Assembly (NCBI RefSeq): GCF_002259415.1
Contig: NZ_NPFY01000011.1
Coordinates: 496,001-560,000, forward strand
DNA length: 64,000 nucleotides
From: Rhodococcus sp. 14-2470-1b
Lineage (GTDB): Bacteria; Actinomycetota; Actinomycetes; Mycobacteriales; Mycobacteriaceae
Direction: 5' to 3'
A model generated the notes under the pieces. The model was not told the DNA's origin and searched no databases. It saw only the letters and a list, made by a program, of their open reading frames with translations. Positions 16,802 to 25,122 of the stretch are shown here, one piece after another. Position 1 is the first letter of the stretch. Each line of letters starts with the position of its first letter. A program made the position numbers and the translations under genes.

Positions 16802-18600
16802 CGGCCTGCTCCGATCTCGAGCAGCTCGCGAAGCTGACCGTCCGACAGTTTCGCCAGATCGCCACCGATGTCGAGCGCCGCTTCGCTGGTCGCGATGTCC
16901 GCGAGGTCACGCTTGTGTCCGTGCATGTCGTCGATCGACTGCTCGAGGGTTCGTTCGGTGAGCAACGTGTGCACCGTGACGGTCTGCGTCTGCCCGATTC
17001 GGTGGGCGCGATCGCTCGCCTGGCTCTCCACGGCCGGGTTCCACCAGCGATCGAAATGAACGACGTGGGACGCACGAGTGAGGTTGAGGCCGAACCCGGC
17101 CGCGCGCAGACTCAGAATCAGAATCGGTGGGCCGTCGCCCGATTGAAAGTCGTCGACCATCGTCTCGCGGGCCGCGGTGGACAGACCGCCATGCAAGAAC
17201 GGCACCGGATGTCCGGTGACCTCGTCACCGAGATGACGGGACAACAACTCGCCGGTTCCGCGATACTGGGTGAACACGAGCGCCGCCTGCCCGTCGTCGA
17301 CGATCTCCGACAGCATCTCCGTCACCCGATCGAGTTTGCCTGATCTGCCCTGGATTTCGGCGCCGGTGCCGTCGACGAGCTCGGGATGATTGCAAATCTG
17401 TTTGAGGCGAGTGAGCAACGTCAGGATCCGTCCCCTGCGTCCTATCCCCGTCCCGAATCCTTCGGTCAACGAGCTGTCGAGGTGACGCCGATACAGCCGC
17501 TCCTGCTCCTGGGTGAGCGTGCAGACCACCGAATTCATCACCTTGGCAGGAAGTTCGGGCGCAACATCGACCTTGCGTCGCCGCAGAATGTGCGGCCCCA
17601 CGAGCTCCCGAAGCCGGCCGGCGGCGGCATCGGACCGCTTCTGCTCGATGGAGACGACGAAGCGGCGACGGAAGCGCGCGCGTGCTCCCAGAACGTCGGG
17701 CGATGCGAACGCCATCAGGGACCAGAGTTCGTCGAGTCGATTCTCCACCGGAGTACCTGTCATCGCGATGCGCAGTTGCGCCTGCAGCCTCCTGGCCGCG
17801 CGCGCCTGTTGCGAATCGGAGTTCTTGATCTGCTGTGCCTCGTCGAGAACCACTGTGTCCCAGCCTGCTTCCGTGAGCAGTTCCGCATCGCTCCGGAGCG
17901 TCGGATAGCTGGTGATCACAACGGAACCCGACCGAACGTGCGCGAGGCTCCGCATCCTCGACGGCCCGTGATGAACGTGAACCTCGACACCCGGCGCGAA
18001 CTTGGCCAGTTCCCGAGCCCAGTTGCCGACCAACGACGTCGGGCACACGACCAGATGCGGCGCGGCGCAGCGCAGTGTGAAGACCGCGATCGCCTGCACA
18101 GTCTTTCCCAGGCCCATCTCGTCGGCCAGGATTCCGCCGCCGCTCGCTGCAACGGCATTCATCCACGCGACGCCTGCCCGCTGGTAGGGCCGGAGTTCTG
18201 CCCGCAGAAGCGTCGGCTCACCCGGCTGCCGATGCAGCGCTGCGTCGACTGTGGACATCGCGGACCAGATCGTCGTCGTGTCGAGACCGACCGCCGCGTG
18301 TCCTGCAACCGGGAGCGACGAGACAAGTCCCTCCACGTTCCCACCAGCCGCGGCCACCACTGCAATCCGCGCCCAGACCCGCAGCGACCGACTCGCGTGA
18401 TCTCCCGGTCGCCACGTGGTGAGCGCAGTGAGCGCGTCCTGCGTGTCCACCAGTGCAACCGGAACCGACCGCGCGTGCACCGATTCGGCGGCGGCGTCGG
18501 GCAAAGCGATGGTCAACGACGCCGGAGTTCCCGAAGGTAGTCCGGCCTCGGCGGCGTCATGAGAGGGCGCGTCCGTGCCCCACCACACGAACTTGTCCAA
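16798..18600 (-). CDS. SNF2-family DEAD/DEAH-box ATPase (HelZ-like)
   Basis: This 600-residue protein has the SNF2 motor: motif I DEMGLGKTVQ at 160-169, motif II DEAQ at 253-256, motif III MTGTPVENRL, and in the second lobe VFTQYRGTGELL, LSLRAAGFGLNLT and the terminal RAHRIGQ. It is a DNA-stimulated ATPase that probably translocates on duplex DNA in repair or transcription. The only canonical start in frame is TTG at 18600. The frame is open for about 35 more codons upstream with plausible strand-forming sequence, so the N-terminus is uncertain and shorter than in many relatives. Coupled to the SWIM gene. Confidence 0.87.
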   Translation of the reverse strand: MDKFVWWGTDAPSHDAAEAGLPSGTPASLTIALPDAAAESVHARSVPVALVDTQDALTALTTWRPGDHASRSLRVWARIAVVAAAGGNVEGLVSSLPVAGHAAVGLDTTTIWSAMSTVDAALHRQPGEPTLLRAELRPYQRAGVAWMNAVAASGGGILADEMGLGKTVQAIAVFTLRCAAPHLVVCPTSLVGNWARELAKFAPGVEVHVHHGPSRMRSLAHVRSGSVVITSYPTLRSDAELLTEAGWDTVVLDEAQQIKNSDSQQARAARRLQAQLRIAMTGTPVENRLDELWSLMAFASPDVLGARARFRRRFVVSIEQKRSDAAAGRLRELVGPHILRRRKVDVAPELPAKVMNSVVCTLTQEQERLYRRHLDSSLTEGFGTGIGRRGRILTLLTRLKQICNHPELVDGTGAEIQGRSGKLDRVTEMLSEIVDDGQAALVFTQYRGTGELLSRHLGDEVTGHPVPFLHGGLSTAARETMVDDFQSGDGPPILILSLRAAGFGLNLTRASHVVHFDRWWNPAVESQASDRAHRIGQTQTVTVHTLLTERTLEQSIDDMHGHKRDLADIATSEAALDIGGDLAKLSDGQLRELLEIGAGR

Positions 18601-18964
18601 CTCGATCGAGTAGCACGCTTGCAGTGTTCCGGGGAGGCTCGCATCGACCGATGGTTCGTCGGTTCGGACGTCTACCGTCGTGGAAATATTCGTGACCTCC
18701 GGTCAGGGCACTGTGAGGTCCGACAAACCGCGTCGGACCCAACCTGGTGGGCGGTGAGGGATGGCGGGTTCCGATCGTTCGGTGATCGGCAGTGGGACAG
18801 CGCGGTCTGCCACCATCCGTCGGTTGAAGACCGTCGAGAGTAGACCGAAGTGCCGAAGTGTGCAATAACCGATCTGCGCGGCCGGTGTACGTCACTTTTC
18901 TCGCATGTCACAGAGTTTCTCGCAGCGATGTACTTACCTGCCGAGTGCCCATATAACTCTTCCT
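18601..18964. other. Divergent intergenic region, SNF2 / P-loop ATPase
   Basis: This 364-bp gap separates two divergent starts and should hold both promoters. The right part (18895-18964) is less GC-rich, and AACTCTTCC just before the ATG offers only a weak ribosome site for the ATPase gene. I see no RNA gene, long repeat or convincing extra reading frame. Confidence 0.5.
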
Positions 18965-20185
18965 ATGAACAATCCCTACACACCCGAGTCGGGCGAGGTG
19001 CCGGGGGAACTGGCGGGACGCGAGAAGTACCGATCGGCGTTCATCACTCTGCTCGACGGCCTCGAACGCGGTTACACTGCACGATCGCAGCTGATCACCG
19101 GCATGCGCGGCACCGGTAAGACCGTACTGCTTCGCGAGTACGTCTCGATCGCGCGGTCGAGACGATGGGCGATCGTCGACATCGATGCGGTCCGACGAGA
19201 CGACGACGGATTCCGACGACAACTGGCCTTCGAATGCCGCAGTGCCCTGCTGGCCGTGTCCGCGCGCGGGCACTGGGGATCGGAGGCCAAAAGAGCGTCC
19301 GGTGTGCTCGGCTCGTTCGCCTCCGTGCTCGGACCGAGCAGTCCCCTCACCGCGGATTGGACCGAGACGACGCCCGGAGCAGCCGACACCGGACAGTTGG
19401 CCGCGGACACGACGGCGACCTTCCTGGCGCTGGGAGAGGCCGCGCGTGCCCACGACACAGGCATCGTCTTCGTGATCGACGAGCTACAGCGGCTCACCTC
19501 GGCACAGCTCTCCGCACTGATCGACGCGTTCCATCGTTGCTACCTTCGCGAACTGCCGCTCACGGTCGTCGGTGCAGGGCTCACCGATCCCGTCGACGAG
19601 ATACCAGAGGGCGCGCAGCCGCCGAACCGACCGACAGTGGACGAGGTTCGATCGCGCGCGGACCGCCTGTTCGAATTCCCGGTTCTCGGCGCTCTCGCCG
19701 ACGCCGATGCCGCCGCGACGCTGCGCAGCGGAGGGTCGTGGACGGACGGAGCGGTCCTGGCCGCGTCGACGATCACCGGGCGATTTCCGGCGTTGCTGCA
19801 CGCCCTCGGATTCGTCGTCTGGGACGCGCAGGATAGTGACGCCGTCACGGAGGCCGACGTCGAGACCGCCGTCCCCGAATACCAAAAGTTCGTGGACAAG
19901 ACATTCTTCCGCCGAAACCTCCCTCGTGTCGGCGAATTGGACCTCGCATACCTGCGCGCCGTCGTTGATGCTCCCGCCGAGATCGACACCGCACGAGCCC
20001 TCGAACGCACCGTCGCGCAGTGCGCGGAGACGCGAGCGGGACTGGTGAACAGAGGGCTGCTGCACATCACGAAGAACAACGAATCGGTCTTCACCACACC
20101 GCACTTCGAGAGTTTTCTGCTACGAACGATGCCGACACTGGAAGTACCTGCCCGCAAACAGCGCCGACGACGCTACGACCCGTGA
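18965..20185 (+). CDS. P-loop ATPase (AAA/STAND-like)
   Basis: This 406-residue protein has Walker A GMRGTGKT at 46-53 and Walker B VFVIDELQ at 168-175. Its N-terminus, FxGRExxxxxL-like (LAGREKYRSAFITLLDGL), is typical of AAA ATPases related to Orc/Cdc6 and archaeal-type STAND proteins. A winged-helix-like segment lies near 310-390 (GLVNRGLLHITKNNESVFTTPHFESF). It may act as a regulator or as part of a two-component defence or toxin module, but no partner gene is adjacent. The ATG at 18965 (MNNPYTPESGEVPG) fits the family; an upstream start would add 20 unlikely residues. Confidence 0.75.
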   Translation: MNNPYTPESGEVPGELAGREKYRSAFITLLDGLERGYTARSQLITGMRGTGKTVLLREYVSIARSRRWAIVDIDAVRRDDDGFRRQLAFECRSALLAVSARGHWGSEAKRASGVLGSFASVLGPSSPLTADWTETTPGAADTGQLAADTTATFLALGEAARAHDTGIVFVIDELQRLTSAQLSALIDAFHRCYLRELPLTVVGAGLTDPVDEIPEGAQPPNRPTVDEVRSRADRLFEFPVLGALADADAAATLRSGGSWTDGAVLAASTITGRFPALLHALGFVVWDAQDSDAVTEADVETAVPEYQKFVDKTFFRRNLPRVGELDLAYLRAVVDAPAEIDTARALERTVAQCAETRAGLVNRGLLHITKNNESVFTTPHFESFLLRTMPTLEVPARKQRRRRYDP

Positions 20186-20203
20186 ACGGTGTCACCGGTC
20201 GAA

Positions 20204-20617
20204 TTACTCGTCCGGGTCCTCTACTTGGCAGAAACGCAGCACGTTCGACGACGGATCGATCACGGTCACCGTCGGCCCACCCGGCGCATCGGTGTCCAGA
20301 CCCGGCCGCATCGACCGATACTCGGCGGCGTCGAGCTGCCGATGGAACGCCCGAATGTCCTCAACCGGAATCCACACGACAGTCCCCGGTGTTCCATCTC
20401 CATGATGCTCCGACAGATCGAGCACCGAACCGGAACGACGAACCCTCATGTACAACGGCATCCCGGGCTCGAACCTGTGCTCCCACTCCACGTCGTAACC
20501 CAGATAATCGATGTAGAACGCGCGCGTAGCCGCGTCGTCGAACATGCGAAGAATCGGGATGCTCGGGCCCAGAGCGATGCCTGCGTCAGCGGGCCGTTTC
20601 TTCCACTTCACGTGCAC
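20204..20617 (-). CDS. Glyoxalase superfamily (bleomycin-resistance-like) protein
   Basis: This 137-residue VOC protein has ILRMFDDAATRAFYIDYLGY and the segment LYMRVRRSGSVLDLSEHHGD, which is characteristic of the glyoxalase superfamily group that includes bleomycin-binding proteins. It ends with TVIDPSSNVLRFCQ. Such proteins bind drugs or act on small metabolites, and the ligand cannot be read here. It is convergent with the P-loop ATPase (18-bp gap). Start ATG at 20617, with GTGAGGTGAG upstream on its strand. Confidence 0.8.
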   Translation of the reverse strand: MHVKWKKRPADAGIALGPSIPILRMFDDAATRAFYIDYLGYDVEWEHRFEPGMPLYMRVRRSGSVLDLSEHHGDGTPGTVVWIPVEDIRAFHRQLDAAEYRSMRPGLDTDAPGGPTVTVIDPSSNVLRFCQVEDPDE

Positions 20618-20694
20618 TCACCTCACGTTCGCGTCGCCGAGACAACAGTACAAGCTTCTCGGCATGTCACGTCGAGCGCGGGAATCCGCCCGCT

Positions 20695-21279
20695 CTATGC
20701 CCCGCTCCTGCCGGCGACGGCGACGATGGTCTCGGCCAGTTCACCCGTGGCCTGATCCGGGGACAGGTCACCCGTCACCGCCGCACGAGACAGCGCCTCT
20801 GCCGCGCCGAAAATCGCGGTGATCGAGGGTACGGACACCCCCGTCGACGACTGGACGAACGGGGCGAGAATCTCGCGGCATCGTTGCGAATAAGCCTGGT
20901 CTGCAGCGCGTTTGACCTGTTCCAGCTCCGGAGATCCTTCCAGGGCAGCGAGTACTCCGGTGAGTTCGCGGCCCTGCGCGAGCGCGCACCCGACGTACGA
21001 GTTGGCAATGGCCGCGGCCCGGCCGTCGAGCGTCGCTTCTGCGTTGTCGAGGTACTCCTCGAGCATGGCCGCCTGACGGTCGTCGAACTCCTGGAAGAGC
21101 GCGGCCAACAGCACTGCTCTGGAGGCAAAATGGCTGTACACCACGGGTTTTGCAACTCCCGCCCGTTCCGCGAGCCGGCCGAGAGTGAGGGCGTCGGCGC
21201 CCTCTGCGCGGACGAGCGCCCACGACACCTCGATCAATTGGTCGTACCTCTCGGCACGCGACAACCTGGTCCGAGCCAT
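20695..21279 (-). CDS. TetR-family transcriptional regulator
   Basis: This 194-residue protein has a TetR N-terminal domain (MARTRLSRAERYDQLIEVSW, then LTLGRLAERAGVAKPVVYSHF near 32-52) and an all-helical ligand domain. The ATG at 21279 follows a good AGGAGGTG site on its strand. It is divergent from the NAD(P)H oxidoreductase gene, and a perfect 13-bp inverted repeat lies between them. By family habit it represses itself and the divergent reductase until a ligand binds. The ligand is unknown but could be a quinone or another electrophile, given the target. Confidence 0.88.
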   Translation of the reverse strand: MARTRLSRAERYDQLIEVSWALVRAEGADALTLGRLAERAGVAKPVVYSHFASRAVLLAALFQEFDDRQAAMLEEYLDNAEATLDGRAAAIANSYVGCALAQGRELTGVLAALEGSPELEQVKRAADQAYSQRCREILAPFVQSSTGVSVPSITAIFGAAEALSRAAVTGDLSPDQATGELAETIVAVAGRSGA

Positions 21280-21294
21280 CCACACACCTCCTTG

Positions 21295-21333
21295 CGCTAT
21301 GTACCAACAGTAACCTACCTTTGGTACATAGCG
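21295..21333. promoter_or_regulatory. Probable TetR operator, 13-bp perfect inverted repeat
   Basis: CGCTATGTACCAA at 21295-21307 is repeated inverted as TTGGTACATAGCG at 21321-21333 with a 13-base spacer. It sits 16 bp from the TetR start and 26 bp from the reductase start, in the divergent gap. The size and symmetry are those of a TetR dimer operator able to control both genes. Confidence 0.75.
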
Positions 21334-21358
21334 TTCTTCGCCCAACGAAAGGATCTCC

Positions 21359-21970
21359 GTGAGCAGCCTCGTCGTAGTCTCCCATTCCGACCCGAACTCC
21401 CTCACCCACCACGTCGCACGTTCGACCATCGACGCGCTCGTCGACGCGGGCGACACGGTGGAGTTCGCAGACCTCGCCGCCGAGAACTTCGACCCCCGCT
21501 TCACCCGGGCCGACCTGGACCTCTTCCGCGGAACCGGAACCGTGGGCGCCGATATAGCGTCCGAGCAGGCCCGCGTCGACCGTGCGGACCACCTCGTCCT
21601 CGTCTTCCCCATGTACTGGTGGTCCATGCCCGCTCAGCTGAAAGGCTGGATCGACCGCGTGTTCATCAACGGATGGGCCTTCGACGACAGCCCCGACACC
21701 GGGTTCGTCAAGAAACTGGGTCGACTCACCATGCACCTCGTCGCCGTCGCAGCCGACGACGCCGACAGCTTCGGGCGCCACGGCATCGACCAAGCCTTCG
21801 CCATCCAGATCGAGCGCGGCATCGTCGAATACGTCGGCGCAACACTCGGATCCTCGACCTTCCTCCACGAATCCGAAACCAAGAGTCGCGAAACCCTTGC
21901 TGCCGAGGTGAACGTCATCGCCGACGCTATTGCAACCCGAGTGTCAGGGCGTGCCACCGTCGATGCATAG
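21359..21970 (+). CDS. Flavodoxin-fold NAD(P)H:quinone oxidoreductase
   Basis: This 203-residue protein has the N-terminal flavodoxin-like segment VVVSHSDPNSLTHHVARSTI and the FMN/FAD-binding loop VFPMYWWSMPAQLKGWIDRV, the hallmark of the NQO/Kef ancillary reductase family. It should reduce quinones or related electrophiles by two electrons in the cytosol. The GTG at 21359 follows AAAGGATC. It is divergent from a TetR gene with a shared operator, so induction by its substrate is likely. Confidence 0.85.
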   Translation: MSSLVVVSHSDPNSLTHHVARSTIDALVDAGDTVEFADLAAENFDPRFTRADLDLFRGTGTVGADIASEQARVDRADHLVLVFPMYWWSMPAQLKGWIDRVFINGWAFDDSPDTGFVKKLGRLTMHLVAVAADDADSFGRHGIDQAFAIQIERGIVEYVGATLGSSTFLHESETKSRETLAAEVNVIADAIATRVSGRATVDA

Positions 21971-22252
21971 GGGTCAGGGGCTGGGCAGCGGCATGAATTG
22001 CCCGATACTTCGCCTGTTCGACGGGATCCGCCGATTCGGCCGCGTATCGAGCAATCCGTGTCGGGCCCTTTCACGGGCTGATGTGTTTCACTGATCAGGT
22101 GACCACGTTCGTACAGCTTCGGTGGCGGCCCTGAACCCGCGGCCCTGACCTGTGCACTCCTTCGGCCGCCTCATGTCGGCCGACGATTCTCACCTGCACA
22201 TCGCGTTCGTGGTCGACGCCCGAGGTGGCCCCCATCCCGAGAGGACCACCCC

Positions 22253-22939
22253 ATGACCCTCGACGTAGTGATGACCGCCAGATCGTTCGACGAATATCGT
22301 GCGATGTTCGGCCTGACCGACTCCGATCTGTCCCGTCGCATCCTCGACTGCCCTGCGGGCGCCTCCGGGTTCACCTGCGAGGCAACCGACCGCGGAGGCG
22401 ACGTAACAGCCTGCGACGTGGCGTATTTCGCGGACGACCCGGAGGAACTCGCGTCCGTTGCACTGTCCGAGACTGATCGCGGGCACGCATACGTACTCGC
22501 GCACGCCGACCACTACGCATGGACGTTCTTCGCTGGACCCGACGAACACCGACTCGCCAGACACACCGCTGCGCAACAGTTTTCGGCCGATATAGAGCGG
22601 CACCCCGGCCGGTACGTTCCCGGGCGGCTACCGTCGTTGCCGTTCAGCGATGCCAGCTTCGATCTGGTGCTCAGCTCCCACCTACTGTTCAGCTACGCCG
22701 ACAGCCTCGACGTCACGTTCCACCTCGACACGATCGTCGAACTCATGCGAGTCACGTCCCACGAGCTGCGAATATTTCCGCTCGTCCCGGTCGGGTCGTC
22801 GGAGCCCTATCCTCGGCTCGTCGAGTTGCTCGACGAACTGCGCAACCGAAACATTCACTGCCGCACAGCAGACGTCGACTACGAGTTCCAACGGGGCGCC
22901 ACACAGATGCTCGTGTGCCACCACGGCCCATCCGGCTAG
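22253..22939 (+). CDS. Class I SAM-dependent methyltransferase-like protein
   Basis: This 228-residue protein has a motif I-like loop RRILDCPAGASGFTCEATDR near 29-48, followed by an acidic residue pair after the next strand (TACDVAYF), and motif IV-like FDLVLSSHLLFSYAD near 140-155. This is the class I methyltransferase layout. The substrate cannot be deduced. The ATG at 22253 follows GAGAGGACC. The gene is convergent with dnaB, with 16 bp between stops and no clear terminator. Confidence 0.78.
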   Translation: MTLDVVMTARSFDEYRAMFGLTDSDLSRRILDCPAGASGFTCEATDRGGDVTACDVAYFADDPEELASVALSETDRGHAYVLAHADHYAWTFFAGPDEHRLARHTAAQQFSADIERHPGRYVPGRLPSLPFSDASFDLVLSSHLLFSYADSLDVTFHLDTIVELMRVTSHELRIFPLVPVGSSEPYPRLVELLDELRNRNIHCRTADVDYEFQRGATQMLVCHHGPSG

Positions 22940-22955
22940 ACACCCAGCGCGGCGA

Positions 22956-24353
22956 TCAGCCCCTCGCCATGTCCACGAAACGCGACAGGTGCAGCTGGTG
23001 AGCCACCGTGATGGTCGCCGTCGGACCGTTACGGTGCTTACCCAGAATGAGGTCGGCCTCGCCGCCACGGGGGTCGTCGCGCTCGATGGCGTCGGGGCGG
23101 TGCAGGAGGATCACCATGTCGGCGTCCTGCTCGAGCGATCCGGACTCACGGAGGTCGGACACCATCGGCTTCTTGTCGGTGCGCTGCTCAGGACCACGGT
23201 TGAGCTGACACACGGCAACCACCGGGCATTCGAGTTCCTTGGCGAGAAGTTTGAGCTGACGGGAGAAGTCCGAGACTTCCTGCTGACGCGACTCAACCTT
23301 CTTGCCCGACGACATCAGCTGAAGGTAGTCCACGACAATCAACTTCAGACCGTTGCGCTGCTTCAGACGCCGAGCTTTGGCGCGAATCTCCATCATCGTC
23401 AGGTTGGGGGAGTCGTCGACGAACAGCGGCGCCTCGCTGATCTCGCTCATCCGTCGAGCAAGCTTGGTCCAGTCGTCGTCCGTCATCTTTCCCGAACGCA
23501 TGTCACCGAGCTTGATCTTGGCCTCCGCCGACAGCAGACGCATCACGATCTCGGTGCGGCTCATCTCCAGCGAGAAAATGACACTGGGCATACCGTGCTT
23601 GATCGAGCACGACCGCATGAAATCCATACTCAGGGTCGATTTGCCCACACCAGGCCTCGCCGCGACGATGATCATCTGACCAGGGTGAAGACCGTTCGTG
23701 ATTTCGTCGAGTTCGGCGAATCCGGTGGGCACACCGAGGGAGATACCGCCGCGACTGGCGATGGAGTCGATCTCGTCCATCGTCGGCTGCAGCAGCTCCT
23801 CCAGAGGGAGGAAGTCCTCGGAGGTACGACGCTCGGTGACCTCGTACACCTCTGCCTGCGCACGATCCACGACCTCGGCGACGTCCTGGCCGTCCGAACC
23901 CGCGTACCCGAACTGCACGATGCGAGTGCCGGCCTGCACGAGCCTGCGCAGGATCGACTTCTCGGCCACGATCTCCGCGTAATAACCGGCGTTCGCCGCA
24001 GTAGGAACAGTCTGCGTGAGCGTGATCAAGTACGGAGGACCCCCGATCCGCTTCAGGTCACCGCGACGATCCAGCTCCGCCGAGACAGTCACCGGGTCAG
24101 CGGGCTCTCCACGGCTGTAGAGGTCGAGAATGGCGTCGTACACGCTCTGATGCGCCGGGCGGTAGAAATCGCCGGGACGGAGCACCTCGAGCACGTCGGC
24201 GATGGCGTCCTTGCTGAGGAGCATGCCGCCCAGCACCGACTGCTCCGCAGCCATGTCCTGTGGGGGTTGACGACCGAAATCTTCGCCCGGGGCTTCACTG
24301 GGCGGCGGCTCGGAGGAGTAGTCCGATTGCCCTCGATCGTCCACAACTGCCAC
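22956..24353 (-). CDS. dnaB: Replicative DNA helicase DnaB
   Basis: This 465-residue protein has the N-terminal DnaB domain (about 33-135, AAEQSVLGGMLLSKDAI) and the RecA-like motor with Walker A AARPGVGKST at 231-240, Walker B LIVVDYLQLM, and the H4 region LRESGSLEQDADM. It forms the hexameric ring that unwinds DNA at the fork. Many actinobacterial dnaB genes carry inteins at the P-loop or nearby; this one is uninterrupted. It is the last gene of the minus-strand replication/translation block and is preceded by a 763-bp gap with DnaA-box-like repeats. Confidence 0.96.
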   Translation of the reverse strand: MAVVDDRGQSDYSSEPPPSEAPGEDFGRQPPQDMAAEQSVLGGMLLSKDAIADVLEVLRPGDFYRPAHQSVYDAILDLYSRGEPADPVTVSAELDRRGDLKRIGGPPYLITLTQTVPTAANAGYYAEIVAEKSILRRLVQAGTRIVQFGYAGSDGQDVAEVVDRAQAEVYEVTERRTSEDFLPLEELLQPTMDEIDSIASRGGISLGVPTGFAELDEITNGLHPGQMIIVAARPGVGKSTLSMDFMRSCSIKHGMPSVIFSLEMSRTEIVMRLLSAEAKIKLGDMRSGKMTDDDWTKLARRMSEISEAPLFVDDSPNLTMMEIRAKARRLKQRNGLKLIVVDYLQLMSSGKKVESRQQEVSDFSRQLKLLAKELECPVVAVCQLNRGPEQRTDKKPMVSDLRESGSLEQDADMVILLHRPDAIERDDPRGGEADLILGKHRNGPTATITVAHQLHLSRFVDMARG

Positions 24354-24556
24354 GTGAAGTCGACCGTCCTTTCCCCGTACGAAACCTCGCAGCCGACTAC
24401 CGCACGACTACGTACCGACACAATTTCTACCCCTCGCCACCGACAAGAATCCCGCACGCGCACCAGCGATCGGGCGCTTCCGTGCGTCACCCCTTCTGCC
24501 GGTGGAGACACGCTGCTGGGACGTTAGGCGTAATCGTTTCCCGTCACAACACAGCC

Positions 24557-24632
24557 TGTGGATGAAACTGTGGATCGAATGTGGATAGTGCTGAACAACC
24601 GTGTTGACCATCTGGGGATAACCTGGGTATAA
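24557..24632. promoter_or_regulatory. Cluster of DnaA-box-like sequences
   Basis: Five 9-mers near the DnaA box (TGTGGATAA) occur in the same orientation: TGTGGATGA at 24557, TGTGGATCG at 24569, TGTGGATAG at 24580, TGGGGATAA at 24613 and TGGGTATAA at 24624. Starts are 12, 11, 33 and 11 bp apart, close to whole helical turns. None is a perfect box. The position upstream of dnaB suggests DnaA binding, either for regulation or titration. This is inference from sequence alone. Confidence 0.5.
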
Positions 24633-24909
24633 CTTTCCGAATATCGACCATTTCGCCAGCTCAAAGGGTGTACATAAACTTTCTGTCCTGTGTATGAATT
24701 ATTGCGCGGCGTGTCGCCCAAGTTGACAACTCGGGCGTGTTGAGTAAATGCGAAGTGAACAAACCAGTGATTCACGTCACAGTGTCTGGGAACACTCACA
24801 AAACCAGGCGTCAGCCCGGTTTCGCCGCATTCCTCCCGATTCTGCACCCGCCCACTCCACCCCACTCCGCCCGTAACACCCCGCCGTGCACCGCACCGTC
24901 CCCGCCCCG

Positions 24910-24962
24910 GACCGAAAGTGAGCTCCAGTCAGTCAGACGGACCAAACGGCACGTTCGCTCAC
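24910..24962. repeat. Dispersed hairpin element (copy related to those near 48.7 kb)
   Basis: The sequence GACCGAAAG, then CCAGTCAGTC, then CACGTTCG and TCAC follows the same order and spacing as the 57-bp element at 48686 and 48817, with about ten differences. It is a diverged member of the same family, here in the gap before dnaB. Confidence 0.65.
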
Positions 24963-24980
24963 GAAGCCGGGCCAACCACA

Positions 24981-25060
24981 CACGCCCCCATCCGGACCCA
25001 ATGTGGCGTTCGGTCACTCTGAGTGACCGGACGGTACATTCGGTCCGAAATGGGGGCGTG
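24981..25060. terminator. Long imperfect hairpin downstream of the SulP-CA gene
   Basis: CACGCCCCCAT at 24981 pairs with ATGGGGGCGTG ending at 25060, CGGACC pairs with GGTCCG inside that, and CGGTCACTC/GAGTGACCG forms the apex around 25020. The structure is about 80 nt, imperfect between the blocks, and lies 57 bp after the SulP-CA stop. It could terminate transcription, although no T-run follows. Its apex is also related to the dispersed hairpin family. Confidence 0.5.
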
Positions 25061-25086
25061 GAGCGTGGGACGGGACAACGGCCCGA

Positions 25087-25122
25087 GGGCCGAGCGGGTT
25101 AGACGGGCCGAGCGGGTTAGAC
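25087..25122. repeat. 18-bp direct repeat at the end of the SulP-CA gene
   Basis: GGGCCGAGCGGGTTAGAC occurs at 25087-25104 and again at 25105-25122. The second copy contains the stop codon of the SulP-CA gene (TTA on the plus strand at 25117), so the first is a tandem duplication just past the stop. Confidence 0.85.

Larger units (their letters stand above)
24354..25116. other. 763-bp intergenic region upstream of dnaB
   Basis: This gap lies between the end of the SulP-carbonic anhydrase gene and the dnaB start. It contains, in order, the dnaB leader, a cluster of DnaA-box-like 9-mers (24557-24632), an AT-rich stretch (about 24633-24780, with TACATAAAC and TGAATTATTG), a dispersed hairpin element (24910-24962), a long imperfect hairpin (24981-25060) and an 18-bp direct repeat (25087-25122). 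I see no protein gene that looks real here and no tRNA. Confidence 0.7.

Noticed and set aside
22956..24353. Intein in dnaB
   Set aside because: The helicase sequence is continuous at 465 residues, with no insertion at the P-loop or other usual intein sites.
24354..25116. Chromosomal origin of replication
   Set aside because: The boxes are imperfect and few, and dnaA/dnaN are not adjacent. A regulatory role is the safer reading.
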